A stretch of DNA of 64,000 bases, from positions 372,001 through 436,000 of the forward strand of contig AP017959.1 in the NCBI GenBank assembly GCA_002356215.1, written 5' to 3'. Both the position numbers and the translations under genes were made by a program. The stretch comes from [Synechococcus] sp. NIES-970 (GTDB taxonomy: Bacteria > Cyanobacteriota > Cyanobacteriia > Cyanobacteriales > MRBY01). How positions within the stretch are numbered: position 1 is the stretch's first letter; the number at the start of each line of letters is the position of its first letter. Below the pieces are notes generated by a model. The model was not told the origin of the DNA. It was given only the letters and a program-made list of their open reading frames with translations, and did not search any database. Below, one piece after another: positions 38,098-49,053 of this stretch.

Positions 38098-38877
38098 CTA
38101 ATGGGGCGGTCGGAGGAATTTTTGCCGGAACAGTTGCCAGCCAAACAGCACAATAAACGCCCCATTGTGAATGAGGTAACGCTTCCAGAGGCGGTGGGGT
38201 TCTTGGATCAACCGATAAAGCCATTCCAACCCCAGAGGCATCAACCAGCGGGGGGCTTGGGAGACAGTTCCGGCATGGAAATCAAAGGCAGCCCCGACAC
38301 CCAATAACACCGCTGTTAAATGGGGAGAATTTTCAGCCATCCATTTTTCCTGCTTCGGGCAGCCCAAACCAACAAACACTAATTTTGCGCCAGACTGTTG
38401 GATCCGTTCTTGGGTAGCGATCGCCTCGGCGACAGTGGGTGATCGAAAGGGGGGGGCTTCAGCGCCGACAATGGGCAGATCAGGGAATTTTTTTAGAAGG
38501 TTTTGCTGTAATTTTTCGAGGGTTTCCGGGCGGCTACCATAGAGATAGATAGGGAAATTCACTTGAGCCGCCATGGCGCAACAGTGGAGCATCAGATCCG
38601 GCCCATAGACCCTAGTCGCCTGAGGACAGCCCAACCAACGTAGCCCCCAGACCAAGGGCATCCCGTCAGGGGTCGTAAACAGAGCCTGGTTGATAATGCC
38701 CTGGAACCGGAGATCCCAGTACCCCGTCATCACCATATGCACATTAGCGATCGCCCCATAGCCAAAGGTTTTTTCTTGGATGGCCGCCGCAATTCTCGCC
38801 CAGACCTGCTCATAATCGAGGCAATACACCCTTGTTTTCAGAATTTGTCGCTGGGGAATCTCTGTCGTCAAAACCAT
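38098..38877 (-). CDS. WecG/TagA/CpsF family glycosyltransferase
   Basis: A 259-residue GT26 enzyme. Signature segments are NVHMVMTGYWDLRFQGIINQ (about residues 46-65), TTPDGMPLVWGLRWLG (about 71-86), and KLVFVGLGCPKQEKWM (about 165-180). GT26 enzymes add N-acetylmannosaminuronic acid or a related sugar to lipid-linked intermediates. No membrane segment except a hydrophobic C-terminal part (IVLFGWQLF). The gap to the sugar transferase is 36 bases, so they share an operon. Confidence 0.9.
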   Translation of the reverse strand: MVLTTEIPQRQILKTRVYCLDYEQVWARIAAAIQEKTFGYGAIANVHMVMTGYWDLRFQGIINQALFTTPDGMPLVWGLRWLGCPQATRVYGPDLMLHCCAMAAQVNFPIYLYGSRPETLEKLQQNLLKKFPDLPIVGAEAPPFRSPTVAEAIATQERIQQSGAKLVFVGLGCPKQEKWMAENSPHLTAVLLGVGAAFDFHAGTVSQAPRWLMPLGLEWLYRLIQEPHRLWKRYLIHNGAFIVLFGWQLFRQKFLRPPH

Positions 38878-38982
38878 GGCGATCGCCCGAAAATGCTACC
38901 GATTATTCTAAGATGAGGATCGAGGCCTAGAAACCTAACGTCCGGTCAAAAAACGTAAACTTTTACCGCCCCTTGCCCTGCC

Positions 38983-39702
38983 ATGCCCAGTCTCAAAGCC
39001 GTTTTATTTGAAATAAACGGAGTATTTATCAATGATGCTGATCTGCAATTTGCGCTCATTGATGAAATTCTACTGGCAGAAAATCTCCAACCCACCGACC
39101 GTTTTTATCGTGATAGCAGCCTCGGTAAAAGCGATCGCTGCTGCCTCAAGGAAAACTTGGCCACCAGGGGACGCATTCTTTCAGAAGAACAACTGGATAA
39201 GTTGATCCAACGCAAATCCCAGATTTATCAACAAAAAATGGCAGAGATTAGCCCCTTTCCCCTGTGGGAAGATGTTTTGCCCTGCATTTCTGCCATGAAG
39301 CTCAAAAATATTCCCCTCGGCATTGTCACGGGCTACTGCCGCAGTGATGCCGAATTTATCCTCCGCCAAGCCCAACTCGATCAAACTTTCGATGTGATCG
39401 TCACCGCCGATGAGGTGAAAGCTTTTAAGCCCAGTGGGGACAGCTACCGTTTGGCGATCGCCCAACTGAATCAAAAATTTCCTGGGCAAAATATTCAGTC
39501 AGAAAATTGTCTCGCCATTGAAGATAACTTCCACGGGATCCAGGCGGCGAAATCCGCCGGCATCCCCGTCGTCGGCGTCGCCCATACCTATCCTTTCCAT
39601 ATGCTGCAACGCTGTAGCAACTGGTGCGTTGACTACCTCACAGATTTAGAACTCGAACGCATCGATCCGAGTCTTGCACCCCCCGCAGAGGTGCTAAAAT
39701 AA
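38983..39702 (+). CDS. HAD-superfamily protein lacking the catalytic aspartate
   Basis: A 239-residue HAD-IA (beta-phosphoglucomutase-like) protein. Motif I reads AVLFEINGVFIND, so the nucleophilic Asp is Glu at residue 10 and the second Asp is Asn at residue 12. Motif II (GIVTGYCR, about 113-120), motif III (VKAFKPSGDSY, about 145-155) and motif IV (CLAIEDNFHGIQAAKSAG, about 174-191) remain. A Glu there normally abolishes phosphatase activity, so the protein may be inactive or act as a binding protein. It lies 11 bases before a tRNA gene. Confidence 0.78.
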   Translation: MPSLKAVLFEINGVFINDADLQFALIDEILLAENLQPTDRFYRDSSLGKSDRCCLKENLATRGRILSEEQLDKLIQRKSQIYQQKMAEISPFPLWEDVLPCISAMKLKNIPLGIVTGYCRSDAEFILRQAQLDQTFDVIVTADEVKAFKPSGDSYRLAIAQLNQKFPGQNIQSENCLAIEDNFHGIQAAKSAGIPVVGVAHTYPFHMLQRCSNWCVDYLTDLELERIDPSLAPPAEVLK

Positions 39703-39713
39703 TTTTCCGTTCT

Positions 39714-39786
39714 GGGGAATTAGCTCAGTTGGTAGAGTGCTGCGATCGCACCGCAGAGGTCAGGGGTTCGAATCCCCTATTCTCCA
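39714..39786 (+). tRNA. tRNA-Ala (anticodon CGC)
   Basis: A complete 73-base cloverleaf. The acceptor stem GGGGAAT pairs with ATTCTCC and has the G3-U70 wobble that marks alanine tRNAs, followed by discriminator A. The anticodon stem is CTGCG/CGCAG and the loop ATCGCAC gives anticodon CGC (reads GCG). The T-arm is AGGGG-TTCGAAT-CCCCT. CCA is not encoded. A HIP1 octamer (GCGATCGC, 39743-39750) covers the anticodon. Confidence 0.95.
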
Positions 39787-39839
39787 TCCCCCCAAAAACT
39801 TGCCTACAATGGGATCATTCTTCCGTGGGAGTCGCGCTA

Positions 39840-40424
39840 ATGGCTACCGTTACCCTTGATTTCCAGCCTGTTTTGGCCCTGACCCAAGACCAAGTTGCCC
39901 AGCTCTGCCAGGCAAATCCTGATGCCAAACTTGAACGCACCGCCAAAGGAGAATTGGAGATTATGGCCCCCACCGGTGGCGAAACTGGCAGAGTGAATTT
40001 TAAACTAAATGTCCAGCTCGGAATTTGGAATAGCCGATACCAATTGGGCGAATGTTTTGACTCCTCGACAGGCTTCATTTTGCCCAATGGTGCCACGCGA
40101 TCGCCTGATATGTGTTGGGTCGAAAAATCCCGCTGGGACAGTTTAACCCCAGATCAAAAGCAAAAATTTGTCCCCCTCTGTCCTGATTTTGTTGCTGAGC
40201 TCCCCTCACTCAGTGATGTGGTGCAACAAACTCGTCAAAAAATGCAGGAATATTTAGACAATGGTTGTCGCTTGGGCTGGTTGATCAATAGAGGCGATCG
40301 CCAAGTGGAAATTTATCGCCCCGGCCAAGTCGTTGAAATCGTAAACGCCCCCATGCAGCTTTTAGGGGAAGATATTTTGAGTGATTTTGTTTTAGATTTA
40401 AGTGAGCTTTGGTCATTACTTTAA
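39840..40424 (+). CDS. Uma2 family endonuclease-like protein (DUF820)
   Basis: A 194-residue protein of a family abundant in cyanobacteria, with a PD-(D/E)XK nuclease fold. The start is the ATG at 39840 (MATVTLDFQPVLALTQ); the longer frame upstream would read through the tRNA and is rejected. Visible features are GELEIMAPTGGETGRVNF, the RSPDMCWVEKSRWD segment with the acidic residue, and CPDFVAELPSLSD followed by YLDNGCRLGWLINRGDRQVEIYRPG, all typical. The function of Uma2 proteins is mostly unknown; some are linked to mobile elements. Confidence 0.88.
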   Translation: MATVTLDFQPVLALTQDQVAQLCQANPDAKLERTAKGELEIMAPTGGETGRVNFKLNVQLGIWNSRYQLGECFDSSTGFILPNGATRSPDMCWVEKSRWDSLTPDQKQKFVPLCPDFVAELPSLSDVVQQTRQKMQEYLDNGCRLGWLINRGDRQVEIYRPGQVVEIVNAPMQLLGEDILSDFVLDLSELWSLL

Positions 40425-40521
40425 CCAAATAAACTTGATTTTTGTGTGAATCTTAACCAGCATCCCCCGAAAAGTATGCCACTATGAGGGAACTCACTAG
40501 AAATCACAAAAAATTCTAACC

Positions 40522-40851
40522 ATGCCCACTATTACCTACGGCAATCAAACGATTACTTGTAATCAGGGGGATAATCTTCGTAAAGTTCTCCTTGCCAATA
40601 AAGTCGCTCTCTACAATGGCAATGCAAAGACCATCAATTGTCATGGATTTGGTTCCTGTGGTACCTGTGCCGTGGAAATCGACGGCTCTATTTCTAGCCA
40701 GAGCTGGAAAGAAAAAGCACGCCTCTCATTACCGCCTCACAATCCAGATAAAAAAAGGCGCTTAGCTTGTCAAGTAAGCGTTGAAGGGGATATTACTGTG
40801 AAAAAATATGACGGTTTTTGGGGCCAAGGTGACACCATTGTCAATGGTTGA
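40522..40851 (+). CDS. [2Fe-2S] ferredoxin
   Basis: A 109-residue plant-type ferredoxin-like protein. The cluster ligands are Cys40, Cys46, Cys49 (CHGFGSCGTC) and Cys83 (LACQVS). The 5+2 residue spacing differs from photosynthetic PetF, where the first gap is four residues, so it is an accessory ferredoxin, not the main one. It is soluble, and the reductase partner is unknown. A strong terminator follows at 40896-40925. Confidence 0.88.
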   Translation: MPTITYGNQTITCNQGDNLRKVLLANKVALYNGNAKTINCHGFGSCGTCAVEIDGSISSQSWKEKARLSLPPHNPDKKRRLACQVSVEGDITVKKYDGFWGQGDTIVNG

Positions 40852-40895
40852 ATTGCCAAAAATCAACAATAAATAAAATTATCTTGACTTATTTT

Positions 40896-40925
40896 AAAGG
40901 ACTAGAAATTTCTAGTCCTTTTTTT
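40896..40925 (+). terminator. Terminator after the ferredoxin gene
   Basis: A 26-bp perfect palindrome (40896-40921; half-site AAAGGACTAGAAA) is followed by further T residues to 40925. It lies 44 bases past the ferredoxin stop. Confidence 0.85.
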
Positions 40926-41137
40926 GTTTAAAAATCAATAAAAAAATCTTGAATGGCAAGAACTGATTAGATGTTAAATGATGAAATCATTTGCTGATTA
41001 GACAACATTGACCTTGTTTTTCTTGATAATCATTTACTGAAAGGTAAGGATATATTTCATTCCTGTAAAAAGACTATTTCATTTCTCCTAGGATCTAAAG
41101 TGTATGAGATCAGAACTACCTAAGGAGCTTCTCAATT

Positions 41138-43639
41138 ATGGTCAGCACTTTTGATGACGCGGCCACCACCGATTTGCGCACCAAGGCGTTAGTTTTGTGG
41201 TTTGAGGAAGTCGGTTCTAAGGATGTTGGTTTAGTGGGGGGGAAAAACTCTTCCCTCGGTGAAATGATCCAACAGCTCCAGCCACAGGGGGTTAATGTGC
41301 CGGGGGGCTTTGCGACTACGGCCTATGCCTATCGTTACTTTATTAAGTCGGCAGGTTTGGAGGATCAATTAAGGGCTTTATTTGCGGATTTGGATACAGA
41401 TGACGTGGCGAATCTTCAGGCCCGGGGTCGGCAGGCGCGGGCTTTGATTTTAAATACGCCTTTCCCTGAGGATCTGAATGCGGCGATCGCCACGGCTTAT
41501 ACAAAAATGTGTGAACGGTATAGCGTGGGTGGGGATCTGTGCAATCGTTTTGAAGGGAAGGAAAGAGAGCTTTGTGAAGCGCGCGAAAATAATGTCGATG
41601 TTGCGGTGCGGTCGAGTGCTACGGCGGAGGATTTACCGGAAGCGAGTTTTGCGGGTCAACAGGAAACTTACCTCAATGTCCACGGGGTTAAGGGCGTTTT
41701 AGAAGCTTGTCATAAATGTTTTGCGTCCCTCTTCACGGATCGGGCGATCGCCTATCGTCAACACAACGGCTTTGATCACTTTGAAGTGGCACTGTCCGTC
41801 GGTGTGCAAAAAATGGTGCGCTCTGACCTTGCGACCTCCGGCGTGATGTTCTCCATCGACACCGAAAGCGGCTTTAAGGATGCAGCGTTCATTACCGGAG
41901 CCTATGGCTTGGGTGAAAACGTCGTGCAAGGGGCAGTCAACCCCGATGAATTTGTGGTTTTCAAACCCACTTTGAAAGACGGCTACAAACCCATTCTCGA
42001 ACGTCGTTTGGGCAGTAAAAAGATCAAAATGATCTACGCTGGCGGCGCAAAATTAACCGAAAACGTCCCTGTGCCTGAAGAATTACAAAACAAATTCTGC
42101 ATGAGCGATGAGGATGTTCTGACCCTTGCGCGCTGGGCGACCACCATTGAGGAACACTATTCCGCCGTCCGTGGGCAATACACGCCGATGGATATTGAAT
42201 GGGCGAAGGATGGTCAAACGGGTCAACTCTTCATTGTTCAAGCCCGTCCCGAAACGGTGCAATCGCAAAAATCCGGCAACGTGATCCGCAGCTACAAACT
42301 CCAAGAAACAGGGAAGGCGATCGCCCACGGTCGGAGCGTTGGGGAAATGGTCGGTCAAGGGGAAGCCAATGTGATCCTTGATGCCAACGAAATCAAACTC
42401 TTCAAAGCAGGTCAAGTGCTGGTTACTCGCCGTACCGATCCCGATTGGGAACCGATTATGAAAAAAGCATCGGCGATCGTCACCGATCAAGGGGGACGCA
42501 CCTGTCATGCGGCAATTATTGCCCGTGAAATGGGAATCCCTGCGGTCGTCGGTTGCGGTGATGCTACGACGTTGGTGAAATCCGGTCAAGACGTAACGGT
42601 TTCCTGTTGTGAAGGGGAAGACGGCAAGATCTATGAAGGTCTGCTCAAATTCGAGGTTGAAGAAACTTCATTAGATGATATCCCGACTACCAAGACGAAA
42701 ATCTTGATGAACGTGGGTGATCCTGAACAGGCTTTCTCACTCTGTCAATTCCCGTCCGATGGTGTGGGTTTAGCTCGCCTTGAATTCATCATTGCGAACC
42801 ACATTAAAGCGCACCCGAAAGCCCTCATTCACTACAACGAACTTGAAGATTTATTGGTGAAAAAAGAGATTGGTGAATTGACCCATCTCTATGAAAACAA
42901 AGCCGATTTCTTCGTGGATAAATTAGCAAGTGGGATCGCGATGATTGCCGCTGCTTTCTATCCGAATCCTGTTGTGGTCAGAATGTCTGATTTCAAATCA
43001 AACGAGTATGCCAACTTGCTCGGTGGTCGTCAATTTGAGCCGACAGAAGAAAACCCGATGATTGGCTGGCGTGGTGCTTCTCGCTACTACGATCCCAATT
43101 ATTCGGATGCGTTTGGTTTGGAATGTAAAGCCTTCAAGATTGCGAGAAATGACATGGGCTTGACGAATATTATTCCGATGGTTCCATTCTGTCGTACTCC
43201 GGAAGAAGGTCGTCGTGTATTAGCTGAAATGGCAAAACATGACCTCCGCCGTGGAGAAAATGGTCTGCAAGTTTACGTGATGTGTGAATTACCTTCCAAC
43301 GTCATTCTTGTAGATGAATACAGCGAAGTATTTGATGGTTTCTCGATTGGTTCTAATGATTTAACACAATTAACATTAGGTTTGGATCGGGATTCTGCCC
43401 TCGTTGCCCATATTTTCGATGAACGGAATGAAGGGGTAAAACGCATGGTACAGATGGCGATCGAAGGGGCGAAAAAATATAATCGCAAGATCGGTATTTG
43501 TGGTCAGGCTCCCTCTGATTATCCTGAATTTGCTGAATTCCTCGTTGAATTGGGCATTGATTCGATCAGTTTGAACCCTGATTCTTTACTGAAAACGAAG
43601 TTGGCGATCGCCGCCCTAGAACAAAAACTTGGTCGCTAA
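41138..43639 (+). CDS. ppsA: Phosphoenolpyruvate synthase
   Basis: An 833-residue enzyme converting pyruvate, ATP and water to PEP, AMP and phosphate. The N-terminal ATP-grasp domain starts with LWFEEVGSKDVGLVGGKNSSLGEM (conserved segment near residues 21-44). The swivelling phospho-His domain has GGRTCHAAIIAREMGIPAV, with the catalytic His near residue 454, and the C-terminal PEP/pyruvate barrel includes FCRTPEEGRRVL and GSNDLTQLTLGLDRDS. Length is typical. AAGGAG precedes the ATG. It is probably monocistronic. Confidence 0.95.
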   Translation: MVSTFDDAATTDLRTKALVLWFEEVGSKDVGLVGGKNSSLGEMIQQLQPQGVNVPGGFATTAYAYRYFIKSAGLEDQLRALFADLDTDDVANLQARGRQARALILNTPFPEDLNAAIATAYTKMCERYSVGGDLCNRFEGKERELCEARENNVDVAVRSSATAEDLPEASFAGQQETYLNVHGVKGVLEACHKCFASLFTDRAIAYRQHNGFDHFEVALSVGVQKMVRSDLATSGVMFSIDTESGFKDAAFITGAYGLGENVVQGAVNPDEFVVFKPTLKDGYKPILERRLGSKKIKMIYAGGAKLTENVPVPEELQNKFCMSDEDVLTLARWATTIEEHYSAVRGQYTPMDIEWAKDGQTGQLFIVQARPETVQSQKSGNVIRSYKLQETGKAIAHGRSVGEMVGQGEANVILDANEIKLFKAGQVLVTRRTDPDWEPIMKKASAIVTDQGGRTCHAAIIAREMGIPAVVGCGDATTLVKSGQDVTVSCCEGEDGKIYEGLLKFEVEETSLDDIPTTKTKILMNVGDPEQAFSLCQFPSDGVGLARLEFIIANHIKAHPKALIHYNELEDLLVKKEIGELTHLYENKADFFVDKLASGIAMIAAAFYPNPVVVRMSDFKSNEYANLLGGRQFEPTEENPMIGWRGASRYYDPNYSDAFGLECKAFKIARNDMGLTNIIPMVPFCRTPEEGRRVLAEMAKHDLRRGENGLQVYVMCELPSNVILVDEYSEVFDGFSIGSNDLTQLTLGLDRDSALVAHIFDERNEGVKRMVQMAIEGAKKYNRKIGICGQAPSDYPEFAEFLVELGIDSISLNPDSLLKTKLAIAALEQKLGR

Positions 43640-43650
43640 TTAAATCAATA

Positions 43651-43680
43651 AAAATCCCCCTGAAATAGCTTCAAGGGGAT
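43651..43680 (-). terminator. Intrinsic terminator of groESL
   Basis: On the minus strand an 11-bp stem with one mismatch (43680-43670 with 43664-43654) and a 5-base loop runs into TTTTTATTG. It lies 41 bases past the groEL stop and also separates it from convergent ppsA. Confidence 0.7.
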
Positions 43681-43720
43681 CGCTTCTAAATTAATTCTGT
43701 TTTAGGGACAAAATTCAACC

Positions 43721-45373
<1,653 letters not shown>

Positions 45374-45431
45374 TTATGAGGAAAAAATAGAAAAGATCTG
45401 AAACGACGGTTTAGGTCGAACCTAAAAATAC

Positions 45432-45743
45432 TTACGCAACGGTTGCGAGGATATCTTTCTCAGAGAGGAGCACATAGTCGTCGCCACTGAGCTTGATATC
45501 AGTACCAGCGTACTTAGAATAGAGAACTTTATCACCAACTTTGACATCAATGGCAGAGCGGCTACCATCATCGTTGCGTTTGCCTTCACCAACGGCAACA
45601 ACTTCACCGATTTGGGGCTTTTCTTTCGCGCTATCGGGCAGGAGGATGCCACCAGCAGTTTTTTCTTCAGATTCGCTGACCTTTACGAAAACGCGATCGC
45701 CAAGGGGCTTGAGGGTAGAAACATTGATGCTAATTGCGGCCAT
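45432..45743 (-). CDS. groS: Co-chaperonin GroES
   Basis: A 103-residue GroES with the conserved [34 protein letters not shown] (split across residues 12-45), the mobile loop around residues 25-38, and the C-terminal segment [19 protein letters not shown]. It caps the GroEL ring. It is the first gene of the operon; the CIRCE operator lies 50 bases upstream of its ATG. Confidence 0.97.
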   Translation of the reverse strand: MAAISINVSTLKPLGDRVFVKVSESEEKTAGGILLPDSAKEKPQIGEVVAVGEGKRNDDGSRSAIDVKVGDKVLYSKYAGTDIKLSGDDYVLLSEKDILATVA

Positions 45744-45792
45744 GGATAATTTCTCCAGATCAATAAACGACTAAAGTTAGTTGGATTGAAGT

Positions 45793-45819
45793 TTAGCACT
45801 CTCAATCTCTGAGTGCTAA
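45793..45819 (-). promoter_or_regulatory. CIRCE operator (HrcA-binding) of groESL
   Basis: TTAGCACTC (45793-45801), a 9-base spacer and GAGTGCTAA (45811-45819) match the CIRCE consensus perfectly. HrcA binds CIRCE to repress groESL until heat shock. Confidence 0.97.
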
Positions 45820-45858
45820 TTTAACGGAGAGATTTAAAAACAGACAACTACTGCTAAT

Positions 45859-45874
45859 GTACGGGTTCCCGAAC
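45859..45874 (-). promoter_or_regulatory. K-box regulatory element upstream of groESL
   Basis: On the minus strand GTTCGGGAACCCGTAC fits the cyanobacterial K-box consensus GTTCGG-NNAN-CCNNAC, as I recall it, at every defined position. It lies 40 bases upstream of CIRCE. K-boxes have been linked to light and heat induction of groESL1 independent of HrcA. Confidence 0.75.
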
Positions 45875-45971
45875 TGTGGCTTATGGGAGAGTAGAGCCCA
45901 ACTTTTGGCGACAATATCCCTGGGAAGGATGCACCCTCCCCGTTTTAGATTCAGTCCCATAGCTAAGGAAT

Positions 45972-48113
45972 TTATTGCTTCACGATCGCCCCAAAATCTG
46001 CGAGGACCCGGGCGTGGTTCCGTAGGAGGCCCAAAAGATTGAGGCGATTTTCCTGCACGGCGGGGTCTTCTGCCATGACGAGGACGCTATCTTCTCCATC
46101 GAAAAACCGTTCCACCGTGGGCGCTAGGGCGGCCAAGCCATCAATAAGCTTTTGGTAATCTCGTTCTGTACGGGCCACTTCGGTGGTGGGGACAAGGTCG
46201 ACTAAACCCGCATAGAGATCCCGCTCAGAATTTTGTTCAAATTTATCGGCGTTAATTACCCCAGTCGGATCGAGAATGGCTGTGCTAAGGGCGCCTTTCA
46301 TCGCCAATTTTGCAGAACGATTGACGGTGGGATAGATTTTTTCCAGTTGTCCATCGTCACGGATGCTCTGTAAAAATGCCGCGCGATCGCCCACATCGAG
46401 GAGATCCGTTAAAGCCCGTTCGGTGTATTCTGCATCGTCGCTTCCTAGGACTGCATTTACTAGGTCATAGTCAATGCCTTTTTCCTGGAGTAGGGTTTGG
46501 ATCCGCTGAATAAAGAAGCTTTGCAACGCTACCAAGGGAGAGGGTTTATCGGGGTGGGCCGTGACAAAATCCTTCGCGCCCTGGGCCAGCAGTTCCGCGA
46601 GGTTAATCTCGAGGCCCGCCTCCCAAGCCACGGTGACGATCGCATTGGCCGCCCGTCTGAGGGCAAAGGGATCCGAAGACCCCGTCGGGATCATCCCCAG
46701 GCCAAAAATACTCACCAATGTATCCAGGCGATCGCCCATACCCACCACCTGGCCGGCGAGGGTTTGGGGCAGCATGTCATCGGCGTTGCGGGGCAAATAA
46801 TGCTCGAAAATCCCCTCAGCAACGGCAGGGGCTTCCCCACTGACCAGGGCATATTTTTGACCCATGATCCCCTGCAATTCCGGGAATTCATAGACCATCT
46901 GCGTCACCAAATCCGCCTTACAGAGCATCGCTGTGCTGGCAATAATTTCTTTATCTTCGTCAGAAACCCCAAGCTGTTCGGCGATCTGCTGGGACATTTC
47001 CATAATCCGATCCACCTTGTGGCGCATCGTCCCTAATTCCTCCTGGAAGGTGACGGCTTCCAGCTGGGGCAGATAGGTTTCTAAATGATCATCACAATCG
47101 GCCCGGTAGAAAAACTGACCATCCGCCAACCGCGCTCGGATCACCCGGCCATTCCCAGCGGCAATAATCTCTGACTTCTGGGGGTCACCATTGGAGATGG
47201 TGATAAATTTCGGCAATAGTTTGGTTTTATCTTGGCGATCGCGCACTGCAAAGTAGCGTTGGTGGGTGACCATCACCGTCGTAATTACTTCCGGGGGAAG
47301 CTCTAAAAATTCCGTTTCAATGTCCCCGACCACCGCCGTGGGATATTCCACCAAATTCACCACCTCAGCAAGGAGATCAGTCGGCATCTCGGCTTCGCCG
47401 CCAATCTCTGCCGCCGCCGCTTTTACTCCAGCAACAATTTTTTCTTCCCTCACCTGGGGATCTACTTCCACAAAGGCTTGTTGCAAGGTAGCTACATAAT
47501 CAGTGGCCCTATTTAAGGTCACATCCCCTTGAGATAAAATCCGGTGTCCACGAGAAATACGACCCGCTTCTAACCTACCGGAGCCATTCACCAGTTCCAG
47601 GGGCAAAACAGTTTCATTCCAGAGGGAAACTAACCAACGGATCGGCCGGGGAAAGCGCAGATCCCCATCAGCCCAGCGCATAAAGCGTCTGCCTTCGAGG
47701 GCCGTAAACCAGCCCAAAGTCAATTCTTGTAAAATTTCTGGCGTCGGCCGACCGAGGGTTTTCTTCTGCACAAACACAAAATCACCCTTTTCTGTGGGGC
47801 GCACTTCCAAAGCCGACAGCTCAACCCCTTGTTTTCTAGCAAAACCTTCGGCGGCCTTGGTGGGCTGACCATCTTTAAATGCTGCTGAGGCGGGGGGGCC
47901 TTTAATTTCTTCTTCGCGATCGCCTTGCTGGTCTGGCAACCCTGCAATTAAAACCGCCAGACGACGAGGGGTACCATAGACTTTGATTTCGTCCGGGGCG
48001 AGAAAATGCTCCGCCAAGCTTTCTGTGACGCGGGTCTGCAATTGGGCGATCGCCGCCGCGACAAAATCAGCAGGGAGTTCTTCTGTACCAACTTCAATGA
48101 GGTAGGTTGCCAT
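45972..48113 (-). CDS. glyS: Glycine--tRNA ligase beta subunit
   Basis: A 713-residue beta chain of the tetrameric bacterial GlyRS. The family start [16 protein letters not shown] is at residues 3-18; [38 protein letters not shown], and the HD-like segment near [20 protein letters not shown] follow. The C-terminal anticodon-binding part is intact. The alpha subunit glyQ is not nearby. It is divergent from nth. Confidence 0.96.
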   Translation of the reverse strand: MATYLIEVGTEELPADFVAAAIAQLQTRVTESLAEHFLAPDEIKVYGTPRRLAVLIAGLPDQQGDREEEIKGPPASAAFKDGQPTKAAEGFARKQGVELSALEVRPTEKGDFVFVQKKTLGRPTPEILQELTLGWFTALEGRRFMRWADGDLRFPRPIRWLVSLWNETVLPLELVNGSGRLEAGRISRGHRILSQGDVTLNRATDYVATLQQAFVEVDPQVREEKIVAGVKAAAAEIGGEAEMPTDLLAEVVNLVEYPTAVVGDIETEFLELPPEVITTVMVTHQRYFAVRDRQDKTKLLPKFITISNGDPQKSEIIAAGNGRVIRARLADGQFFYRADCDDHLETYLPQLEAVTFQEELGTMRHKVDRIMEMSQQIAEQLGVSDEDKEIIASTAMLCKADLVTQMVYEFPELQGIMGQKYALVSGEAPAVAEGIFEHYLPRNADDMLPQTLAGQVVGMGDRLDTLVSIFGLGMIPTGSSDPFALRRAANAIVTVAWEAGLEINLAELLAQGAKDFVTAHPDKPSPLVALQSFFIQRIQTLLQEKGIDYDLVNAVLGSDDAEYTERALTDLLDVGDRAAFLQSIRDDGQLEKIYPTVNRSAKLAMKGALSTAILDPTGVINADKFEQNSERDLYAGLVDLVPTTEVARTERDYQKLIDGLAALAPTVERFFDGEDSVLVMAEDPAVQENRLNLLGLLRNHARVLADFGAIVKQ

Positions 48114-48182
48114 GGGAAACGAAATCAGGTCAATAATGAATCTTGATTAGTTTACCGTGAAGCCACAGGAAAAATAGTCTCC

Positions 48183-48836
48183 ATGGCAATTCAATATCCC
48201 CGCAGCAAGAAAAAGCGAGCCTTAGCTGTTCTCGAAAAACTCTATGAACTCTACCCTGATGCCACCTGTAGTTTGGACTATGAAACGCCAGTGCAACTGA
48301 TGGTGGCGACGATCCTTTCAGCCCAATGTACTGACGAGCGCGTCAATAAAGTGACACCTGCGCTGTTTGCCCGATTCCCTGATGCGGCGGCCTTCGCGGG
48401 GGGAGACCTCGAAGAAATTGAACAGTTAGTGCGGTCAACGGGGTTCTATCGCAACAAAGCGAAAAATATCCAGGGAGCTTGCCAACGCATTATGGCGGTT
48501 TTCCAAGGGGAAGTGCCCCAAACCATGGAGGAGCTGTTCACGTTACCTGGGGTAGCCCGGAAAACCGCTAATGTTGTTCTCGCCCATGCCTTTGGAATTT
48601 GTGCGGGAGTGACGGTGGATACCCATGTGAAACGCTTGAGTAACCGACTGCGCCTGACAAAATCTGACAATCCAGTGCAAATCGAACGGGATTTGATGCA
48701 GCTGATCCCCCAACCGGAATGGGAAAACTGGTCCATTCGTCTGATTTACCATGGGCGCGCGGTTTGTAACGCCCGGAAGCCCCGATGTGGTGATTGTGCG
48801 ATCGCCCATCTTTGCCCTTCTGCACCAAAGGCTTAA
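48183..48836 (+). CDS. nth: Endonuclease III
   Basis: A 217-residue DNA glycosylase/AP lyase removing oxidised pyrimidines. The helix-hairpin-helix LFTLPGVARKTANVVLAHAF (about residues 118-137) carries the catalytic Lys, the catalytic Asp is in VTVDTHVKRLSNRL, and the [4Fe-4S] cluster ligands are the four Cys of CNARKPRCGDCAIAHLC near the C-terminus. It is divergent from glyS with 69 bases between. Confidence 0.96.
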   Translation: MAIQYPRSKKKRALAVLEKLYELYPDATCSLDYETPVQLMVATILSAQCTDERVNKVTPALFARFPDAAAFAGGDLEEIEQLVRSTGFYRNKAKNIQGACQRIMAVFQGEVPQTMEELFTLPGVARKTANVVLAHAFGICAGVTVDTHVKRLSNRLRLTKSDNPVQIERDLMQLIPQPEWENWSIRLIYHGRAVCNARKPRCGDCAIAHLCPSAPKA

Positions 48837-48849
48837 ATTTAGACAAAAT

Positions 48850-49053
48850 CTATGACAGGCAACGGCTAGGCACTAGCTGGATTCGTCCAGCATCCATCTC
48901 TGCCATCAGCAGTTCTAGGGCTTCATAGTCCTCGGCAGAAACATGGCCTAGTCGGGTTAATTCAGAGTTGATGCCCTGTTCAATTTCGGGGGTCATTTGT
49001 TTAATGAAAAGGGCTTTTTCTACTAAACGACGGATCACAAATGGCGTATTCAT
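48850..49053 (-). CDS. Small hypothetical protein
   Basis: A 67-residue protein from the ATG at 49053 (MNTPFVIRRLVEKALFIKQM); an upstream TTG would add 4 residues. GAGGGAAG precedes it at good distance. It is helical and acidic in the middle (SAEDYEALELLMAEMDAGRI), with no Cys motif of known kind. I recall short cyanobacterial proteins with the same LTRLGHVSAEDYEALELLM pattern, but no function is known. It converges on nth with a 13-base gap. Confidence 0.65.
   Translation of the reverse strand: MNTPFVIRRLVEKALFIKQMTPEIEQGINSELTRLGHVSAEDYEALELLMAEMDAGRIQLVPSRCLS

Noticed and set aside
39729-39839. Possible N-terminal extension of the Uma2 protein
   Set aside because: It would translate through the tRNA-Ala gene; the ATG at 39840 gives the family start.
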